In this document: positions 5,858 through 8,126 of the stretch, one piece after another
How positions within the stretch are numbered: the first letter of the stretch is position 1
How the letters are laid out: each line of letters begins with the position of its first letter
Source: Pseudomonadota bacterium
GTDB lineage: Bacteria > Pseudomonadota > Alphaproteobacteria > Acetobacterales > Acetobacteraceae
NCBI GenBank assembly: GCA_021808055.1
Contig: JAKBCH010000072.1
Location: 1 to 8,126 of the forward strand
Length of the DNA stretch: 8,126 nucleotides
Direction: 5' to 3'
The notes under the pieces: generated by a model
The model's database searches: none
The model's input: only the letters and a program-made list of their open reading frames with translations
What the model was told of the DNA's origin: nothing
Made by a program: the position numbers and the translations under genes

Positions 5858-6811
5858 TTATCCTTGCAGCGCAGACCACATTTCGCGGTCACGCTCGGCG
5901 GTCCAGATGCGCGGCGTCTCGATCCCCAGCGCTTCATCGTAGGCGCGTGCGACATTGAACGGCAGGCAATGCTCGTAAATGGCATATTTGCCGAACCGCG
6001 AATCACAGGCCGCCCGGCAGGCAGCCATGGCGTCCTTCAGCGTGCCGCCACGCGCGGCCATTTCTGCCACGGCGTTATAGGTGGAGGTTACGAAGTCCTT
6101 GGTGGCGTCAAGCGCCGCTTTCACCATATCCTGTCCCACCAGCGCGTCGCCGCGGCCAGGTGCGATGGATTTGGGCGCGTAGCGGGCAATGGCGTCCAGC
6201 GTGGCGGGCCAGTCATTGTAATGCGCATCGCCGCAATAGCAGGCGGAATGATATTCCACGATGTCACCTGTGAACATCACGCTCGCATCCGGTACCCAGG
6301 CAACGATATCGCCCGCCGTGTGGGCGCGGCCGAGTTGCAGCAACTCCACGCGGCGCTTGCCAAGATAGACCGTCATCTTGCCGTTGAAGGTCAGGCTCGG
6401 CCAGGTCAGCCCCGGCACGCTCTCAGCGGCCTGGAACAAACGTGGGAACCGGCCAAGCTCCGAGGCCCAATCCTCCTTGCCGCGCTCCTGGATCATGCCG
6501 CGGCATTTTTCGGAGGCGACGATTTCCGACGCGCCATAGGCGGACGCACCCAGCACGCGTACGGCATGATAGTGCGAGAGCACGACATATTTAATCGGCT
6601 TGTCTGTCACGGTGCGGATCTTTTCAATCACGCGCCGCGCCATGGCGGAGGTGGCCTGGGCGTCTATGATCATCACGCTGTCATCACCGATGATCACACC
6701 TGTGTTCGGATCTCCCTCGGCGGTGTAGGCATAGAGATTCGGCCCAACTTCTGTAAAAGAGACCTTTTTCTCGGTCATATCGCCCGTGGAGGCAAAGGCG
6801 GGTGTCGACAT
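5858..6811 (-). CDS. MBL-fold metallohydrolase with a reduced metal-binding site
   Basis: The 317-residue product has the MBL fold order: strand MIIDAQAT (47-54), the metal motif in VVLSHYHAVRVLGAS (77-90), GRAHTAGD (161-168), and MFTGDIVEYHSACYCGDAHY (179-198). The canonical HxHxDH becomes HxHAVR, so His80 and His82 remain but the Asp-His of the second metal site are Val84-Arg85. The usual late PGH is PGR (218-220). His164 and Asp183 are kept, so one metal could still bind. From recall, the SHYHAVRVLGA motif and PGRGDAL recur in a proteobacterial MBL subfamily, so this is probably family-wide rather than decay. The ATG at 6811 has GAAGGA 9 bases upstream, made from the last codons of the preceding GST gene, which implies ancestral co-transcription. 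A later ATG (residue 12) lacks a comparable site. Substrate unknown; possibly an aromatic-acid catabolic step, judging by its neighbour. Confidence 0.85.
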   Translation of the reverse strand: MSTPAFASTGDMTEKKVSFTEVGPNLYAYTAEGDPNTGVIIGDDSVMIIDAQATSAMARRVIEKIRTVTDKPIKYVVLSHYHAVRVLGASAYGASEIVASEKCRGMIQERGKEDWASELGRFPRLFQAAESVPGLTWPSLTFNGKMTVYLGKRRVELLQLGRAHTAGDIVAWVPDASVMFTGDIVEYHSACYCGDAHYNDWPATLDAIARYAPKSIAPGRGDALVGQDMVKAALDATKDFVTSTYNAVAEMAARGGTLKDAMAACRAACDSRFGKYAIYEHCLPFNVARAYDEALGIETPRIWTAERDREMWSALQG

Positions 6812-6817
6812 GGCAGA

Positions 6818-7323
6818 TTATCCTTCTTCAAAATCGGGTTGGTTTTCGGGCGCGGCGGCGATGAAGGCCGGCAGCGCCCGCGCGGCTTCGCCAACCGCGC
6901 TTCGATGGCGCTAAAGCCCACCGCCATCCAATGCCGGTTCCAGGCGGCGCGGCCAGCCGCGGTTTCCTGGTAGTCGGTGCTCAGCTTCTCCAGCACGCGC
7001 AGATTGCCAACAGGATGAATATCGCAGGCGATGATACAGGCGATCTCCCGGGCATACGCGCGCGCGGCCAGATTGCCCGGCAGCAATGCCGGGGTCGGAT
7101 GCGCCTCTTCGAGATATTGGATGATGGCCAAAGACTGTCCCAGCGCCACCCCATCCTCGCTGAACCAAGGCACCAGCCCCAGCGGATTCAAAGCGCGGTA
7201 CGCTTCGCCGTGCTGCTCGCCCTTACGCAGATGCACCGACACCTGCGCGGCGCTCAGCCCTTTCAGGTTGAGCGCGATCCGCACCCGGTAGGCGGCGCTC
7301 ACAGCAACCTCATCTAGAGGCAT
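6818..7323 (-). pseudogene. Zeta-class glutathione S-transferase (maleylacetoacetate/maleylpyruvate isomerase type) with internal deletion
   Basis: Residues 10-145 match zeta-class GST isomerases closely: SAAYRVRIALNLKGL, LNPLGLVPWF, GQSLAIIQYLEE, CDIHPVGNLRVLEKL and WNRHWMAVGFSAIEARLA. Such enzymes isomerise maleylacetoacetate or maleylpyruvate with glutathione in tyrosine or gentisate breakdown. After ARLAK (about 6886) the frame turns into Pro/Arg-rich nonsense. In the next register, however, ARALPAF, then PENQPDFEEG and a TAA at 6820-6818 are the normal family C-terminus. About 45 codons that should lie between are missing, so a deletion with frameshift broke the gene. The open frame itself runs on to 6775 as nonsense, overlapping the MBL start. 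The N-terminus also looks altered: the first Ser of the catalytic SS-x-x-Y-R-V motif is Val, and no ribosome-binding site precedes the ATG. The enzyme is almost certainly inactive. Confidence 0.85.
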
Positions 7324-7431
7324 TATCTATACATGTTAATCGTTCTGCGCCGCCAGAGCCCGCGCTAAACACGGGCAGTACTATTCTGATAGGAGAAAGA
7401 GGTCCGAGCCAAGTTGCTCCAGCCGGGCAAC
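7324..7431. other. Short gap between the TacT gene and the broken GST gene
   Basis: There is no gene. A hairpin GCCCG-(9)-CGGGC lies near 7356-7374, downstream of the TacT gene, but has no T-run. On the minus strand GATAAT lies just before and overlapping the GST start, without a good -35. The lack of a ribosome-binding site for the GST suggests a rearrangement boundary close to 7310-7325. Confidence 0.35.
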
Positions 7432-7959
7432 TCATATTCCAGCGTCCTTGGCTACCTCCAGCGAAGCCACGATATCGCCGATCGACCGGAACAGCATGAG
7501 CGCATTGTCTTTCGAGGGCATAAACCCCCGGCGGCTCCAGAATGCGGCGGCTTTGTCATCGATGGCGTTGACCATCAGCGCCCGCCCGCCGATCAGCGCG
7601 GCTCCATTCACGCTGCGAGCCAACGCGTGGTTGAGCAACCCAATGCCAATCCCTTGCCCCGCCCAGGCTGTGTCTGTGGCAAGCTGGCCGAGCAGAATGC
7701 ACGGCATTGGAGTCGGCAGCTGGCCGGTGCGGATGGCGCGTGGCAGGGTGACTGGAACAACGGCGGTGGGGGCCAGGCCGTAATAGCCCACCACTCGGCC
7801 CGCCACATGGACCACCATGACCACGGAGAAACCTTTTTGCTGATTGGCCAGCGCCCGCGTCTTCAGCCAATGGTCGAGCGAAGGCTTGCCGCAGGAGAAC
7901 TGGGACACGTCATGCCCGGCATGCAGAAGCTCCGGCGCCGAGAGCAACACCTCGGGCAT
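7432..7959 (-). CDS. TacT-like GNAT acetyltransferase toxin
   Basis: The 175-residue product belongs to the GNAT toxins paired with DUF1778 antitoxins. TacT-type members acetylate the amino group of aminoacyl-tRNAs and stop translation. Visible features are FSCGKPSLDHWL (21-32), RVVGYYGLAPTAVVP (55-69), a PMPCILLGQLATD strand (84-96), the acetyl-CoA loop QGIGIG (102-107) with the Q-x-x-G-x-G pattern, and AAAFWSRRGF (137-146). In Salmonella TacT the last block reads FY with an essential Tyr (Y140); here that position is Trp141, which could change activity or specificity. I chose ATG 7959 because it forms a TGATG one-base overlap with the antitoxin stop. A GTG at 7986 would extend 27 bases into the antitoxin gene and adds residues with no family match. 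The length is normal for the family. Confidence 0.87.
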   Translation of the reverse strand: MPEVLLSAPELLHAGHDVSQFSCGKPSLDHWLKTRALANQQKGFSVVMVVHVAGRVVGYYGLAPTAVVPVTLPRAIRTGQLPTPMPCILLGQLATDTAWAGQGIGIGLLNHALARSVNGAALIGGRALMVNAIDDKAAAFWSRRGFMPSKDNALMLFRSIGDIVASLEVAKDAGI

Positions 7960-8126
7960 CAACGCTTCGTGGTATCTTTTTCCCACGGCGCCTTGCGGCG
8001 CAGAGAGGCCACCATTTCCGGCACGGGCGCCGCAGGGGCGGAGACGGCTTGAACGAACGCCTCAAACCCTTCCGGGCTCATACGCACCAGCGTGCTTTCC
8101 ATCAGCACTTCCTCAGCCGCCCGCAC
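7959..8126 (-). CDS. TacA-like DUF1778 antitoxin, C-terminal part (runs off the window)
   Basis: Fifty-five residues plus the stop are visible. They read AAEEVLMESTLVRMSPEGFEAFV (shown in two parts: AAEEVLMESTLV, then RMSPEGFEAFV), a Pro/Ala linker, and a terminal SLRRKAPWEK. This is the toxin-neutralising tail of DUF1778 antitoxins, where the linker and the final RKAPW block wrap the GNAT toxin. The ribbon-helix-helix DNA-binding half lies beyond the right edge, so the start and promoter are not seen. The stop TGA shares its A with the ATG of the toxin gene, the usual coupled arrangement. This short gene end is easily missed because no start lies inside the window. Confidence 0.85.
   Translation of the reverse strand: MRAAEEVLMESTLVRMSPEGFEAFVQAVSAPAAPVPEMVASLRRKAPWEKDTTKR

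Noticed and set aside
5786..6973. Long 395-codon open frame on the plus strand opposite the MBL gene
   Set aside because: It is antisense to a clear MBL-fold gene, its translation is rich in His, Gly and Arg with no family pattern, and it is explained by the GC-rich codon structure of the real gene.
7960..7986. GTG start nine codons upstream for the TacT toxin
   Set aside because: It overlaps the antitoxin gene, while ATG 7959 forms the typical one-base overlap and begins at the family-typical N-terminus.
7414..8052. 212-codon plus-strand open frame opposite TacAT
   Set aside because: Antisense to a well-matched GNAT toxin and its antitoxin; no recognisable domain and no ribosome-binding site.
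1..8126. CRISPR array
   Set aside because: No regularly spaced repeats were found anywhere in the window; the only direct repeats are the IS terminal repeats and the domain duplication.

Overview
The window looks like an accessory region of an alphaproteobacterial chromosome. The GC-rich coding style, the initiator-tRNA fragment and the protein types (TacA/TacT, Xre/RES, maleylacetoacetate-isomerase-like GST) fit this group, and Acetobacteraceae-like acidophiles are my best guess. That placement rests on the look of the proteins only and is weak.

Left edge (1-185). The outermost about 113 bases look like the terminus of an IS21-family insertion sequence, with repeated GGGTCA-type terminal repeats and a probable istA start running off the edge. 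Just inside lies a 45-base 3' half of an initiator tRNA (fMet) gene on the minus strand. Its similarity stops exactly at the anticodon loop. This is what an attachment site of a tyrosine-integrase genomic island looks like. Its orientation says the island lies to the right, so everything from about 186 onward is probably island DNA.

450-1579 (minus): a complete type II toxin-antitoxin pair. An Xre/MbcA/ParS-type antitoxin is followed, with a 4-base overlap, by a RES-domain toxin (NAD+-consuming family). A good promoter with palindromes sits just upstream. 1640-2104 has no convincing gene and several small hairpins.

2105-5467 (plus): a tightly packed four-gene operon, every junction overlapping by 1-4 bases. 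It encodes a TelA-family coiled-coil protein, a 126-residue unknown protein, and two proteins that each carry two YbjQ-like (heavy-metal-binding/DUF74-like) domains. This is the most likely little-described system here: a TelA core with four YbjQ-type modules, lying between two toxin-antitoxin modules inside an apparent island. 5468-5857 holds no clear gene, only a possible coding remnant and a strong hairpin.

5858-7323 (minus): an MBL-fold hydrolase with an incomplete metal site, preceded by a zeta-class GST (maleylacetoacetate or maleylpyruvate isomerase type). The GST is broken: an internal deletion removed about 45 codons and shifted the frame, yet its original C-terminus can still be read. 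This looks like the remnant of an aromatic-acid catabolic operon.

7432-8126 (minus): a second toxin-antitoxin pair, a TacT-like GNAT acetyltransferase toxin with the C-terminal part of its DUF1778/TacA antitoxin, which runs off the right edge.
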